A stretch of DNA of 64,000 nt, from assembly GCF_018785245.1 (NCBI RefSeq), contig NZ_WQPL01000019.1, positions 124,001 to 188,000 of the forward strand, given 5' to 3'. This document shows positions 54,293-63,077 of the stretch, piece by piece; position 1 is the first letter of the stretch, and each line of letters begins with the position of its first letter. This DNA is from Collinsella aerofaciens (lineage in GTDB: Bacteria; Actinomycetota; Coriobacteriia; Coriobacteriales; Coriobacteriaceae). The notes below the pieces were generated by a model that saw only the letters and a list, made by a program, of their open reading frames with translations, did not search any database and was not told the origin of the DNA. A program made the position numbers and the translations under genes.

Positions 54293-55183
54293 ATGGCATA
54301 TCGTCTGGACATCAAGCGCATTCTTTCGATGAACTTCTTTCACGACCTGCCCCAGATCATGTTGGGGTGTGCCTTGGCCGCTATTGCGACCGACCTGTTT
54401 TTGATTCCCAACGGCCTTGCTGCCGGTGGCGTTACGGGCCTTGCCACCATTATCCAGGCGGTCGGCGCATCGCGTGGCCTATCGCTTCCCGTTGGTATTC
54501 AGACGATCGTGATGAACGCCTTGCTGTTGCTGGTCGTTATGCGCGAGGGCGGCATGTTCTACGTGGTGCAGACCGCGACGGGCTTTGTGCTGCTGGGCTT
54601 CTTTACCGATCTGTTCGCCCCGTTTGTAGCACCTCTGGCGGATGCGGACCTGATGCTCCCTGCCATGTGGGGCGGCATTATTACGGGCATCGGTTACGGC
54701 ATGGTGTTGCGCGCCGGCGCCAACACCGGCGGCTCGGACACGATTGGCCAAATCATCTCGCGTAACACCTCGCTGCCGGTGGGCTCGACCGTCATGGCGA
54801 TCGATGTTGCCGTATGCGCGCTGTCGGCTCCGGTCTTTTCAATCGAAAACGCACTATATGCAGGCCTTTCGATGGTCATTAGCGGCTACGTGATCGATGC
54901 CGTGGTCGATGGTGGCAACAAACGCCGTATGGTACTCATCATCTCGGACAAGTTCCCTGATATCGCTGCCGATATCATGTATGGCCTGGGTCGTGGTTGT
55001 ACCAAGTTTAAGGCGACTGGCATGTATTCGGGTGCCGAGAAGCCGGTGATTATGGTCATCGTGAGCCGTCGAGAGCTCAATACCCTCAAGACGATCGTGC
55101 GCGAGCGCGATCCTCACGCCATTGTGACGGTCGCTGACGTTACGGAAGCCTTCGGTGAGGGATTCAAGGACATTAGCGCGTAG
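54293..55183 (+). CDS. YitT-family membrane protein
   Basis: A 296-residue protein with five or six N-terminal membrane helices (FLIPNGLAAGGVTGLATII is the YitT signature) and a C-terminal cytoplasmic DUF2179 domain (ISDKFPDIAADIMYGLGRGC, then VIVSRRELNTLKTIVRERDP). The family is common in Firmicutes and actinobacteria; a transport or small-ligand sensing role is suspected but not proved. The ATG at 54293 has GAGGGAGG before it, immediately after the prfB terminator. A long inverted repeat follows the stop. Confidence 0.9.
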   Translation: MAYRLDIKRILSMNFFHDLPQIMLGCALAAIATDLFLIPNGLAAGGVTGLATIIQAVGASRGLSLPVGIQTIVMNALLLLVVMREGGMFYVVQTATGFVLLGFFTDLFAPFVAPLADADLMLPAMWGGIITGIGYGMVLRAGANTGGSDTIGQIISRNTSLPVGSTVMAIDVAVCALSAPVFSIENALYAGLSMVISGYVIDAVVDGGNKRRMVLIISDKFPDIAADIMYGLGRGCTKFKATGMYSGAEKPVIMVIVSRRELNTLKTIVRERDPHAIVTVADVTEAFGEGFKDISA

Positions 55184-55204
55184 ACTGAATTTCGGCTTGC
55201 GGAC

Positions 55205-55270
55205 ATGATCCGTTTTCCTCCGTCCCCAAGGGATCAGGTGATCCGTAGGGGACGGAGGGAAACGGATCAT
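55205..55270 (+). terminator. Long terminator hairpin after the YitT gene
   Basis: Arms at 55205-55227 and 55248-55270 match at 22 of 23 positions (beginning ATGATCCGTTTTCC), with a smaller palindrome GGATCAGGTGATCC inside, and TTTTTG after. A half-copy of the right arm occurs at 59985-60012. The remainder of the gap up to 55493 shows AT-rich sequence upstream of the transketolase gene, without a recognised gene. Confidence 0.85.
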
Positions 55271-55493
55271 TTTTGTGCCGGGGCGAGAGGCAGCTGCCGC
55301 ATCCAAAAGACGTTCACATTGGTAAACCGTTTCATCAGCGGTTCTGCCTGCTCAATTGTTCAAATAATGATAAAAAGTCTGGTAAAGCCATCAGTTTCCA
55401 GCATAATAAATGACGTACGTGCATTGCGGCTGTGTTGGGACTACCTTTCCGTGCCGTGCGCATTTTGTCTAATGAGGATGAAAGGAAGGCACA

Positions 55494-56324
55494 ATGAGCG
55501 ACGAAGAGCTCAAAAAGGTTGCCAACGAGGTAAGGAAGGGCATCGTCACCGGCGTGCACGCTGCCAAGTCCGGCCATCCGGGCGGTTCGCTCGGCGCTGC
55601 CGACATCATGACCTATCTGTACTTTGAGGAAATGAACGTCGACCCGGCCGACCCCCGCAAGGCCGATCGCGACCGTTTTGTGCTCTCCAAGGGCCATTGC
55701 GCTCCGGGCCTGTACGCCGTGCTCGCCGAGCGTGGGTTCTTCCCCAAGGAGGATCTCGAGACGCTGCGCCATATCGGCAGCCACCTGCAGGGTCACCCCA
55801 ACATGAACGACACCCCGGGCGTCGATATGTCCACCGGTTCGCTCGGCCAGGGCATCTCCGCCGCCGTGGGCATGGCTGTTGCCGCCAAGCACTGGGGCGA
55901 TACTTACCGCACGTACGCCCTGCTGGGCGATGGCGAGAGTGAGGAGGGTCAGGTCTGGGAGGCCGCCATGTTTGCCGGCAACCAGCAGCTCGACAACCTC
56001 TGCGTGATCGTCGACCACAACGGCCTGCAGATCGACGGTCCCGTCGAGGAGGTCAACGACCCCATGCCGCTCGCCGACAAGTTCCGCGCCTTTAAGTTCC
56101 ATGTGGTGGAGCTCGCCGACGGCAACGACTTCGATCAGATCCGCGCCGCCTTTGCCGAGGCCCGCGCCACCAAGGGTCAGCCGACCGCCATTATCGCCGA
56201 GACCATGAAGGGCAAGGGCGTTTCCTTTATGGAGAACCAGGTGGGTTGGCACGGCAAGGCCCCCAACGATGAACAGTTTGAGCAGGCCATGGCAGAGCTC
56301 ACGGCCGCCGGAGAGGAGCTCTAG
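55494..56324 (+). CDS. Transketolase, N-terminal subunit
   Basis: A 276-residue protein matching the N-terminal, thiamine-diphosphate-pyrophosphate-binding half of transketolase. It has SGHPGGSLGAADIMTYLYF, LSKGHCAPGLYAVLA and GDGESEEGQVWEAAMFAG followed by VDHNGLQ, the GDG...N magnesium/ThDP motif. The enzyme is split into two genes, common in gut anaerobes and archaea. GAAAGGAAGG precedes the ATG. The second half begins 1 bp after the stop, so both subunits are made together. Confidence 0.95.
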   Translation: MSDEELKKVANEVRKGIVTGVHAAKSGHPGGSLGAADIMTYLYFEEMNVDPADPRKADRDRFVLSKGHCAPGLYAVLAERGFFPKEDLETLRHIGSHLQGHPNMNDTPGVDMSTGSLGQGISAAVGMAVAAKHWGDTYRTYALLGDGESEEGQVWEAAMFAGNQQLDNLCVIVDHNGLQIDGPVEEVNDPMPLADKFRAFKFHVVELADGNDFDQIRAAFAEARATKGQPTAIIAETMKGKGVSFMENQVGWHGKAPNDEQFEQAMAELTAAGEEL

Positions 56325-56325
56325 G

Positions 56326-57267
56326 ATGGCAGACGTCAAGAAAATCGCCACGCGCGTAAGCTACGGCGAGGCCCTCGTCGAGCTCGCCAACGAGCACGAT
56401 GACTTTGTGGTCCTCGACGCCGACCTGGCCGCCGCCACGCAGACCGGCAAGTTCAAGGCAGCCTGCCCCGACCGCTTCTTCGATGTGGGTATTGCCGAGA
56501 GCAACCTGATGGGTGTTGCCGCCGGTATCGCAACCACCGGTCGCGTTGCCTTTGCGAGCACCTTTGCCATGTTCGCCGCCGGCCGCGCCTTTGAGCAGGT
56601 CCGCAATTCCATCGGCTACCCGCACCTTAACGTTAAGATCGGTGCCACGCACGCCGGTATCTCGGTGGGCGAGGACGGCGCCACGCACCAGTGCTGCGAG
56701 GATATCGCTCTCATGCGCGTTATCCCCGGCATGACCGTGATTGTTCCCGCCGACGACGTGGAGGCCCGCGCCGTGACGCGCGCCGCCTACGAGTGCGACG
56801 GCCCCGTGTACATGCGCTTCGCCCGTCTGGCCTCGCCGGTTATCAACGATCCCGAGACCTACAAGTTCGAGTTGGGTAAGGGTATTGTCATGCGCGAGGG
56901 CGCCGATGTGACCATCATCGCCTGCGGCCTGATGGTCGGCGAGGCTCTCGAGGCCGCCGAGCAGCTCGCTGCCGAGGGCATCGACGCCGAGGTCATCAAC
57001 ATGCACACCATCAAGCCCATCGATGCCGACCTGATCGTCAAGAGCGCCACCAAGACCGGCCACGTCGTGACCGTCGAGGAGCACTCCGTGATCGGTGGCC
57101 TGGGCAGCGCCGTTGCCGACGTCCTGTGCGAGCAGTGCCCGACGCCGCTCAAGAAGATCGGCGTCAACGACACCTTCGGTGAGTCTGGCCCGGGTGCCGA
57201 GCTCTTGCACAAGTATGGCCTGGATGCCGCCAACATCGTGGCGACCACCAAGGAGTTCTTGGCATAA
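56326..57267 (+). CDS. Transketolase, C-terminal subunit
   Basis: A 313-residue protein with the pyrimidine-binding and C-terminal domains of transketolase. It has DADLAAATQTGKF, FDVGIAESNLMGVAAG (catalytic Glu of the ThDP pyrimidine site) and ISVGEDGATHQCCEDIALMR, and GPVYMRFAR. The last third (VINMHTIKPIDADLI, VTVEEHSVIGGLGSAV) is the C-terminal domain. With the preceding subunit it moves two-carbon units between sugar phosphates. The ATG was chosen next to the previous stop, with GGAGAGGAG inside the upstream gene as ribosome-binding site. A strong terminator follows after 70 bp. Confidence 0.95.
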   Translation: MADVKKIATRVSYGEALVELANEHDDFVVLDADLAAATQTGKFKAACPDRFFDVGIAESNLMGVAAGIATTGRVAFASTFAMFAAGRAFEQVRNSIGYPHLNVKIGATHAGISVGEDGATHQCCEDIALMRVIPGMTVIVPADDVEARAVTRAAYECDGPVYMRFARLASPVINDPETYKFELGKGIVMREGADVTIIACGLMVGEALEAAEQLAAEGIDAEVINMHTIKPIDADLIVKSATKTGHVVTVEEHSVIGGLGSAVADVLCEQCPTPLKKIGVNDTFGESGPGAELLHKYGLDAANIVATTKEFLA

Positions 57268-57337
57268 GGCAAGGCGGATCTCAAGGACTGCTTCGCCAGA
57301 ACTATAAAACTGTTTCGCCAGTACTATGGAAACCCGG

Positions 57338-57370
57338 CAGGGGCGCTCTCTTGGAGAGCGCCCCTGTTTC
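57338..57370 (+). terminator. Terminator of the transketolase operon
   Basis: CAGGGGCGCTCT pairs with AGAGCGCCCCTG around CTTGG-like loop, then TTTC. It is directly followed by the second copy of the AGTTGCGGTGAAATA hairpin repeat. Confidence 0.9.
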
Positions 57371-57436
57371 AGTTGCGGTGAAATAAGGACTGTTTTGCAA
57401 GCTTAAAGGCTCAACAGTCCCTATTTCACCGCAACT
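57371..57436. repeat. Dispersed hairpin repeat, copy 2 (outer arms AGTTGCGGTGAAATA)
   Basis: Outer arms at 57371-57385 and 57422-57436 are complementary over 15 bp, inner arms GGACTGTT and AACAGTCC over 8 bp. The same arms are found at 24655-24721, 33 kb away. Confidence 0.9.
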
Positions 57437-57477
57437 TATGAAGACGCCCCTCAAGCACGGTCCCATCAGGGAAAAGG

Positions 57478-57680
57478 GCATATATCGGCAAAGTGCAATT
57501 CAGACCCTTCCAACTTTGTATATGCAGCACCCCAAGATAAACGCGGCGGCCCCTTAGTAGCCGCAGGCCGCGTACAGGGTTACTCTCCAAATCTTTCCGC
57601 AGGACGGAGGAGCCCCTGCCGCGCGAAGCGCGCAGCGGGGGCTCCGACATGTCCGAGGACGATTTCGAGAGTAACCCTGT
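57478..57680. ncRNA. Candidate structured RNA region upstream of ftsE
   Basis: Three stable hairpins lie in a row. The first pairs GCATATA and CAAAGT with ACTTTG and TATATGC (57478-57525). The second pairs ACGCGGC with GCCGCGT (57541-57573). The third is 107 nt closed by a perfect 14-bp stem, ACAGGGTTACTCTC with GAGAGTAACCCTGT (57574-57587 and 57667-57680), containing inner GGAGCCCC/GGGGGCTCC and AAATC/GATTT pairings. The 525-bp gap has no convincing gene, and the strand is unclear. It is not tmRNA, SRP RNA or a riboswitch that I recognise. It could also be decayed repeats. Confidence 0.4.
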
Positions 57681-57792
57681 GCCCGGCCGACGGGATCCCT
57701 AAGCACGCCATGCTTCTTATGTGCAGCAAAGCTAATGCTGCTAAAATACAAAGCGCTCATGTAGTTTAAACGCACGACGATAAGGAGCACCA

Positions 57793-59013
57793 GTGGGTAA
57801 CCACTTCCGTACCTCCGGTGCGGGCGATGATGCCCCCAAGACGCAGGCAGGCGTCCAGGGCAGTCGTTTCGCCACTCCGGATTCAGAGGGCCAGCCTGTT
57901 GCTCAGGCCCCCGCTCAGCCGGCAGATCAGGCACAGCCGGCATCCGATCCCTTTGCCTACAATCCAACCAGCGATGTCGCGCTTTCCGGCACGGCGGGTT
58001 TTGAGCCCGTTCAGGCCGTGACCGCTCGCGTGGAGCAGCCTCAGGCTGGCGCCGCCACGCCGCAGCCTACCATGGCCGGCATTCCCGACCCCATGGCCCC
58101 TGCGACGCCGGCTCCTCAGTCTGCGCAGTCCGGTCTCTTTGCCGCTATTCCCGACCCCACGCAGCCTGCTGCCCCGGTGGTCGAGAGCGATCAGGCCGCC
58201 GAGGTCGCAAGCCTCGATAACGCGCTCAACAACCCCGATTTTACGTCGGTGTTTGCACCCATCGATCCGCAGGCCAGCCGCAAGAAGATGGCCAAGCAGG
58301 CCGGTGTCGAGCCCGTCATCCTTATGGAGCATGTCACCAAGATCTATCCGGCACAGCCCAACAAGCCTGCACTCGACGACATCAACATCGAGATCTATCC
58401 GGGCGAGTTCGTCTTCCTGGTCGGTCACTCCGGCTCGGGTAAGACCACGCTGCTGTCGACGCTCAACCGTGACGTCAAGCCGACGAGCGGTCGCATCCTG
58501 GTTGCCGGTCAGGACCTCATGAAGATCAAGAACCGCAAGGTTCCGTTCCTGCGCCGCCAGATTGGCGCCGTGTTCCAGGACTTTAAGCTTCTGCCGCAAA
58601 AAACCGCCTACGAAAACGTGGCGTTTGCCCTGCAGTGTATCGGCAAGCCCAAGGGCGTCATTCGCAGCCAGGTGCCCGAGGTGCTGCGTCTGGTCGGCCT
58701 GGCCGATCAGATGGACTCGCTGCCCGACCAGCTTTCCGGTGGCGAGCAGCAGCGCGTTGCCGTCGCCCGCGCTATGGTCAACCGCCCGCCGCTGCTGATC
58801 TGCGACGAGCCCACGGGTAACCTCGATCCGGCGATCTCGCTGGGCATCATGAAGCTGCTCGAGCGTATTAACCGCACTGGCACCACCGTGATCGTCGCCA
58901 CGCACGACCGCGAGATGGTCGATAGCATGCACCGTCGCGTGATCGCCCTCGAGGGCGGCCACGTTATCCGCGATCAGGAGAGGGGAGGTTACGGCAACTA
59001 TGGCACCAACTAA
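57793..59013 (+). CDS. ftsE: Cell-division ATP-binding protein FtsE with long N-terminal extension
   Basis: A 406-residue protein. The last 230 residues are a normal FtsE ABC ATPase: VGHSGSGKTTLLSTL (Walker A), QLSGGEQQRVAVARAM (signature), LLICDEPTGNLDP (Walker B) and VATHDREM (switch His). The first 170 residues are rich in Pro, Ala, Gln and Asp, likely disordered, and not found in standard FtsE proteins of about 225 residues. The start is GTG with AAGGAG six bases upstream. An internal ATG near the start of the ABC domain has no good ribosome-binding site, so the extension is probably made. The 3' end overlaps ftsX by 14 bp. Confidence 0.93.
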   Translation: MGNHFRTSGAGDDAPKTQAGVQGSRFATPDSEGQPVAQAPAQPADQAQPASDPFAYNPTSDVALSGTAGFEPVQAVTARVEQPQAGAATPQPTMAGIPDPMAPATPAPQSAQSGLFAAIPDPTQPAAPVVESDQAAEVASLDNALNNPDFTSVFAPIDPQASRKKMAKQAGVEPVILMEHVTKIYPAQPNKPALDDINIEIYPGEFVFLVGHSGSGKTTLLSTLNRDVKPTSGRILVAGQDLMKIKNRKVPFLRRQIGAVFQDFKLLPQKTAYENVAFALQCIGKPKGVIRSQVPEVLRLVGLADQMDSLPDQLSGGEQQRVAVARAMVNRPPLLICDEPTGNLDPAISLGIMKLLERINRTGTTVIVATHDREMVDSMHRRVIALEGGHVIRDQERGGYGNYGTN

Positions 59014-59920
59014 CGTGGGCTACTCCTTCAAAGAGGCAATCAGCCACTTCTTCCGTAACTGGACTACCTCGCTCGGCGCCGTCATCACGATCTTCCTTTC
59101 GCTGTTTATCATCGGCCTGTTCATCATGGGCTCCGCGATGCTGAACTCCGTGATCGGCACCGTCGAGGATCAGGTTGTCATCAACGCGTTCATTAGTGAT
59201 GACGCCGATCAGGCCGATGTTCAGGCTTTTGAGGCCGAGCTTAAGACGTGGAATAACGTCAAGTCCGTGACCTATAAGGACAAGGACGACGCGCTGGCCG
59301 AGTATACGAGCAAGATGTCGGGCAACGCCGACGCCACCATGAGCGCACTCGATGGCCAGAACCCGCTGCCGGCTTCGTTTGCAATTGAGATGGACGATCC
59401 GTCCAAGGTCGAGAGCACGGCAGAGAAGCTCAAGAAGGATGCCGATTTCCAGAAGATCGCGGATGACGGCGACGTCAACGCGAGCGTGCTGTACGGCCAG
59501 GAGGAAGTGAGCCGTCTGTTCCAGGTGACCAACTACATCCGCATCGCCGCCGTGGTGCTCGTTGGCCTTCTGACCTTTATCGCATTCATCTTCATCAACA
59601 ACACGATTCGCCTGTCCATCACGGCGCGTCGTCGTGAGATTGCGATTATGCGTCTGGTCGGCGCCAGCAACGGCTTCATTCGCGGCCCGTTTATCACCGA
59701 GGGCGTGCTGCAGGCCATTTTGGGCTCGCTGCTTTCCATCGGCGTTCTGGAGCTGCTGCGCAATCTGATGATTCCGCGTCTGCAGGAGAGCATCGGCTGG
59801 ATGTCGTTTGCCCTGCCGATGCAGTACTACCTGGTGACCTATGCTGCGCTGATTCTGGTCGGCGTGATTATTGGTCTCTTTGGTTCTGCCATCGCCATGC
59901 GCCGCTACCTGCGCGTGTAG
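59000..59920 (+). CDS. ftsX: Cell-division protein FtsX
   Basis: A 306-residue membrane protein with four helices: one near the N-terminus (SLGAVITIFLSLFIIGLFIMG), then an extracellular domain of about 130 residues (rich in Asp and Lys), then three helices including YIRIAAVVLVGLLTFIAFIF and the last LVTYAALILVGVIIGLFGSA. RREIAIMRLVGASNGFIRGP is the cytoplasmic coupling loop. With FtsE it activates cell-wall hydrolases at division. The ATG overlaps the ftsE end by 14 bp, and its ribosome-binding site AGGGGAGG lies in ftsE. Confidence 0.95.
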   Translation: MAPTNVGYSFKEAISHFFRNWTTSLGAVITIFLSLFIIGLFIMGSAMLNSVIGTVEDQVVINAFISDDADQADVQAFEAELKTWNNVKSVTYKDKDDALAEYTSKMSGNADATMSALDGQNPLPASFAIEMDDPSKVESTAEKLKKDADFQKIADDGDVNASVLYGQEEVSRLFQVTNYIRIAAVVLVGLLTFIAFIFINNTIRLSITARRREIAIMRLVGASNGFIRGPFITEGVLQAILGSLLSIGVLELLRNLMIPRLQESIGWMSFALPMQYYLVTYAALILVGVIIGLFGSAIAMRRYLRV

Positions 59921-59945
59921 GCATGTCTGGAATTCATCCCTTCCA

Positions 59946-59977
59946 ACGGGTCGTCTCCTATGGGGCGGCCCGTTTTT
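59946..59977 (+). terminator. Terminator after ftsX
   Basis: ACGGGTCG pairs with CGGCCCGT (one mismatch), followed by TTTTTT. Confidence 0.85.
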
Positions 59978-59984
59978 TGATTCC

Positions 59985-60012
59985 TAGGGGACGGCAGGAA
60001 AGCGAATCATTT
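59985..60012. repeat. Solo half of the AGGGGACGG repeat
   Basis: TAGGGGACGGCAGGAAAGCG and ATCATTT resemble the right arm of the inverted repeat at 55248-55270 plus its T-run, with a few changes, but no matching left arm is present. Confidence 0.6.
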
Positions 60013-60055
60013 GGGTAGACTCTTTGGAGTTCGCAATCGATAGTTAGGAGGCGCC

Positions 60056-62191
60056 ATGGGGCGCAATAACAAGCATAAGCGTGGAGCTCGCAATAAGCGC
60101 GGGCCGGTGCGCAGCGAACGCCGTCCGAGCCTGACCGGGCGCGTGCAGCTCCATGAGCATAGCGCCTACGTTGTAACCGAAAACGGCGACTACAAGGTCA
60201 TGGGCCGTGGTAAGCGCGAGATCATGGATGGCGATACCGTTGCCGTGAGCATTAAGAACAGCCCGCACGGTGAGCGGCGCGCCGTGATCGAAGGCGTGGT
60301 TGAGCGCGCAGCCATAAGCGTGGTGGGTACGTACCAGACCGCCGGTCCGCTCGGTGTGATCGAGCCGCTCGATTCGCGTCTGAAGGCCGACTTCTTCATT
60401 CTGCCCGAGGATACCTCGGCGGATCGTCTGGGTGTCCACTCGGGTGATGCTGTTGTTGCGCGCATTTTGACCTACCCGACGCGCCTGGAATCGGGCACCG
60501 TGACGATCGAACGCCGCATTGGCGGAGATGACGCGCCCGATTTGGGCGTTCAATATGTGATGGCGCGTTACGGCTATACCGATAGCTATCCCGAGGCCGC
60601 GCTGGACGAGGCCGAGGGGCTTTCGCTCGATGTGTCCGCGGCGCTTAAGGACCCGCTCCGCCGCGATTTGCGTGACCGCTTTGTCATCACGATCGACCCG
60701 GTCGACGCGCGCGACTTTGACGATGCCATTTCGCTGGAGCGCACGCCCGAGGGTGGCTACAAGCTGGGTGTGCATATCGCCGACGTTTCACACTATGTGG
60801 CTTGGGACAGGCATATCGATCTTGAGGCTCGCCATCGTACGACATCGGTGTATCTGGCCGATCGCGTGCTTCCCATGCTGCCCGAACGCCTGTCCAATGA
60901 CCTGTGCTCGCTTCGTCCCGACGAGGACCGCTTGGCGTTTACCGTCGACATTGAGCTCGACGCGCAGGGCCGCGTGCGGCATTATGATCCGTACCCCAGC
61001 GTGATTCGCTCGCGTGTGCGTATGGACTATGACGGCGCCGAGGCGCTGCTGGTGCGTGCCGGTGCGGTTGAGTATTCGGTGCTGGAGGGTGCGGCCGAGG
61101 ATGTTGCGGCTGCCGAGGCCTCGCGCGAGGAAGCGCTTGAGCGCGGTCTTGCGTGCGAGGAGACTGCCCGCGGCTACAACATCGACCTCGGCGATTTCCT
61201 TGTCGCCGCTAACGAACTCGCCGAACTTCGCCGTCGTATTCGTCGCGCCCGCGGCTCAGTCGATTTTGACACGGCCGAGATTCGCGCTCTATTGGATGAG
61301 GACGGAGTGCCCGTGCAGATTGTGGCGCGTGAGCGTTCGTGTGCCACGTCGCTTATCGAGGAAGCCATGCTGCTCGCCAACGAGTGCGTTGCAGAGTGGC
61401 TGGCCGACCGCGATATCGAGGCCTGCTACCGCGTGCATGATGACCCCAGCCCTGACAGCCTTCACGGCGCCGCCGTGGCACTGGCTCAGCTGGGTATTAT
61501 CGATGACCGCCGCGCAGCCGGTATTGCCTTGGGAAGTCCCGATGAGCTGCAGGCTGCAGTTGATGCTGCCGCCGGTACGGCTAGCGCGCCGCTCGTCAAC
61601 ACGCTGCTTCTGCGCAGCATGCAGCGCGCGCTGTACAAGCCGCGCAACGAGGGTCACTTTGCGCTCGCCGCGCCGTGCTACTGCCACTTTACGAGTCCCA
61701 TCCGTCGCTACCCCGATCTGGTGGTGCACCGCGTACTCAAGCTGCAGTTGGCCTATGAGCAGCTCGGCGGCAAGGACGCCTTGGTCCGTACGTCGCGGCT
61801 GATCGGCAAGGGACGCGAGTCGCTGCCGCGCATTCTGCCGCAGATCTGCCGCGCATGCAGTGATGCCGAGCGCGCGGCAGATGCCGCCAGCCATGCGACG
61901 CAAAAGATCAAGATTGCCCAGTACTATGAGGACCGTCTAGGCGAGCGCTATGCCGGAACCGTCTCGTGGGTTAGCAGCATGGGCCTCTTTGTGCGCTTGG
62001 ACCTGACGCAGGTCGAAGGCTTGGTTTCGATCAAGAGCCTGGGCAACGAGTGGTTCGAGTTCGACGAGGACGCGCTAACGCTCACGGGTGCCGACACGGG
62101 CACCCGTTACGAGCTGGGGCAGCGCGTGATCATCGAGGTCTCGCGCGTCAATACCACGCGTGGGCACTTGGACTTCAAGCTTATCCATTAG
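60056..62191 (+). CDS. rnr: Ribonuclease R
   Basis: A 711-residue 3'-5' exoribonuclease. After a basic N-terminal tail and a cold-shock-like domain (LTGRVQLHEHSAYVVTENGD) comes the RNB catalytic domain with TIDPVDARDFDDAISLERT (four metal-binding Asp) and HIADVSHYV. HFTSPIRRYPDLVVHRVL is near its end, and a C-terminal S1 domain (YAGTVSWVSSMGLFVRLDLT) finishes the protein. RNase R degrades structured RNA and defective mRNA. GTTAGGAGG precedes the ATG. smpB and ssrA, often next to rnr, are not here. Confidence 0.96.
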   Translation: MGRNNKHKRGARNKRGPVRSERRPSLTGRVQLHEHSAYVVTENGDYKVMGRGKREIMDGDTVAVSIKNSPHGERRAVIEGVVERAAISVVGTYQTAGPLGVIEPLDSRLKADFFILPEDTSADRLGVHSGDAVVARILTYPTRLESGTVTIERRIGGDDAPDLGVQYVMARYGYTDSYPEAALDEAEGLSLDVSAALKDPLRRDLRDRFVITIDPVDARDFDDAISLERTPEGGYKLGVHIADVSHYVAWDRHIDLEARHRTTSVYLADRVLPMLPERLSNDLCSLRPDEDRLAFTVDIELDAQGRVRHYDPYPSVIRSRVRMDYDGAEALLVRAGAVEYSVLEGAAEDVAAAEASREEALERGLACEETARGYNIDLGDFLVAANELAELRRRIRRARGSVDFDTAEIRALLDEDGVPVQIVARERSCATSLIEEAMLLANECVAEWLADRDIEACYRVHDDPSPDSLHGAAVALAQLGIIDDRRAAGIALGSPDELQAAVDAAAGTASAPLVNTLLLRSMQRALYKPRNEGHFALAAPCYCHFTSPIRRYPDLVVHRVLKLQLAYEQLGGKDALVRTSRLIGKGRESLPRILPQICRACSDAERAADAASHATQKIKIAQYYEDRLGERYAGTVSWVSSMGLFVRLDLTQVEGLVSIKSLGNEWFEFDEDALTLTGADTGTRYELGQRVIIEVSRVNTTRGHLDFKLIH

Positions 62192-62218
62192 CCAAATCCC
62201 GACTGATGGTGGGGGAGC

Positions 62219-62246
62219 GGAGGGCGGCCTTTTGGGACCGCCCTCC
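62219..62246 (+). terminator. Hairpin after rnr
   Basis: GGAGGGCGG and CCGCCCTCC form a perfect 9-bp stem with a 10-base loop, followed by GCATTTG. Confidence 0.75.
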
Positions 62247-62310
62247 GCATTTGAATCGTGGCTACCTTGCCGTCTGCTCGGCCGCCCGCTTACCTGCTAT
62301 TTGAGAGGTA

Positions 62311-62349
62311 AAACCTACCAAAATAAACCTGTCCCTTTTTGGCAGGTTT
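62311..62349. repeat. Dispersed hairpin repeat with AACCTRCCA arms, copy 2
   Basis: AAACCTACCA and TGGCAGGTTT (one mismatch) enclose AAATAAACCTGTCCCTTTT. It matches copy 1 at 50006-50042 in arms and inner CCTGTCCC, and lies 19 bp before the recombinase start. Confidence 0.75.
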
Positions 62350-62368
62350 ACAAGAAAGCGGGGATGAG

Positions 62369-62974
62369 ATGGCGACGGTGTACGGTTATGCGCGGGTGAG
62401 TTCGCGCGATCAGAACCTTAATCGGCAGCTGGATGCGCTGGGCGCCTATGGCGTGGGCTCGGCGAATATTTATGCCGACCATGCGAGCGGCAAGGACTTC
62501 GATCGACCGCGTTATCGCGAGCTGCTGCACGTCCTGGGAGACGGGGACGTACTGGTGGTGCTATCTATCGACCGACTTGGTCGTAATTACTCCGAGATTC
62601 TTGAGGAATGGCGACGCATTACCAAGGAGCTCGGGGTTGCCATTGTGGTGTTGGACATGCCATTGCTTGACACGCGCGTCAGGGCCAGCGGCGCGCCGGA
62701 TGTGACCAACACCCTGATTGCCGATATTGTGCTGCAACTGCTGAGCTACGTGGCGCAGGTGGAGCGCGAGAATATCCATCGGCGCCAGGCGGAGGGAATT
62801 GCAGCGGCGCGGGCGCGAGGGGTCCGTTTCGGTCGACCTCGCAAGCCGTGCCCTCCTCAGTTTGAGCTGGTGCGCGATAGCTATGAGGCGGGCGATATTA
62901 CCCGCAGCCAGGCAGCAAAGTGCCTGGGCGTGTGCGTGGGGACGTTCGATCGCTGGATGCGCGAGGCGGGGTAG
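62369..62974 (+). CDS. Serine recombinase, resolvase/invertase family
   Basis: A 201-residue small serine recombinase of the resolvase/DNA-invertase type. YGYARVSSRDQNLNRQLDAL carries the catalytic Ser11. LSIDRLGRNYSEILEEW is the conserved Arg region, and QVERENIHRRQAEGIAAARA leads to the arm helix. The C-terminal helix-turn-helix is RSQAAKCLGVCVGTFDRWM. Such enzymes invert or resolve short DNA segments. No transposon is seen next to it. The start at 62369 was chosen for the AGCGGGGA site; the repeat at 62311-62349 precedes it. Its target sites are not identified. Confidence 0.88.
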   Translation: MATVYGYARVSSRDQNLNRQLDALGAYGVGSANIYADHASGKDFDRPRYRELLHVLGDGDVLVVLSIDRLGRNYSEILEEWRRITKELGVAIVVLDMPLLDTRVRASGAPDVTNTLIADIVLQLLSYVAQVERENIHRRQAEGIAAARARGVRFGRPRKPCPPQFELVRDSYEAGDITRSQAAKCLGVCVGTFDRWMREAG

Positions 62975-63077
62975 GGGTTTGCGTCGCTTTGTCGCTTCCT
63001 GTTGCGATTCAAATTTTGATACGGTGACGATGTCATTTGGGGTACACTCGCTGGTATTCAAAAAAGGAGGTTGGCCC

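Noticed and set aside
57574-57680. tmRNA, 6S RNA or SRP RNA in the gap before ftsE
   Set aside because: No tRNA-like end, tag sequence or conserved SRP/6S core could be seen.
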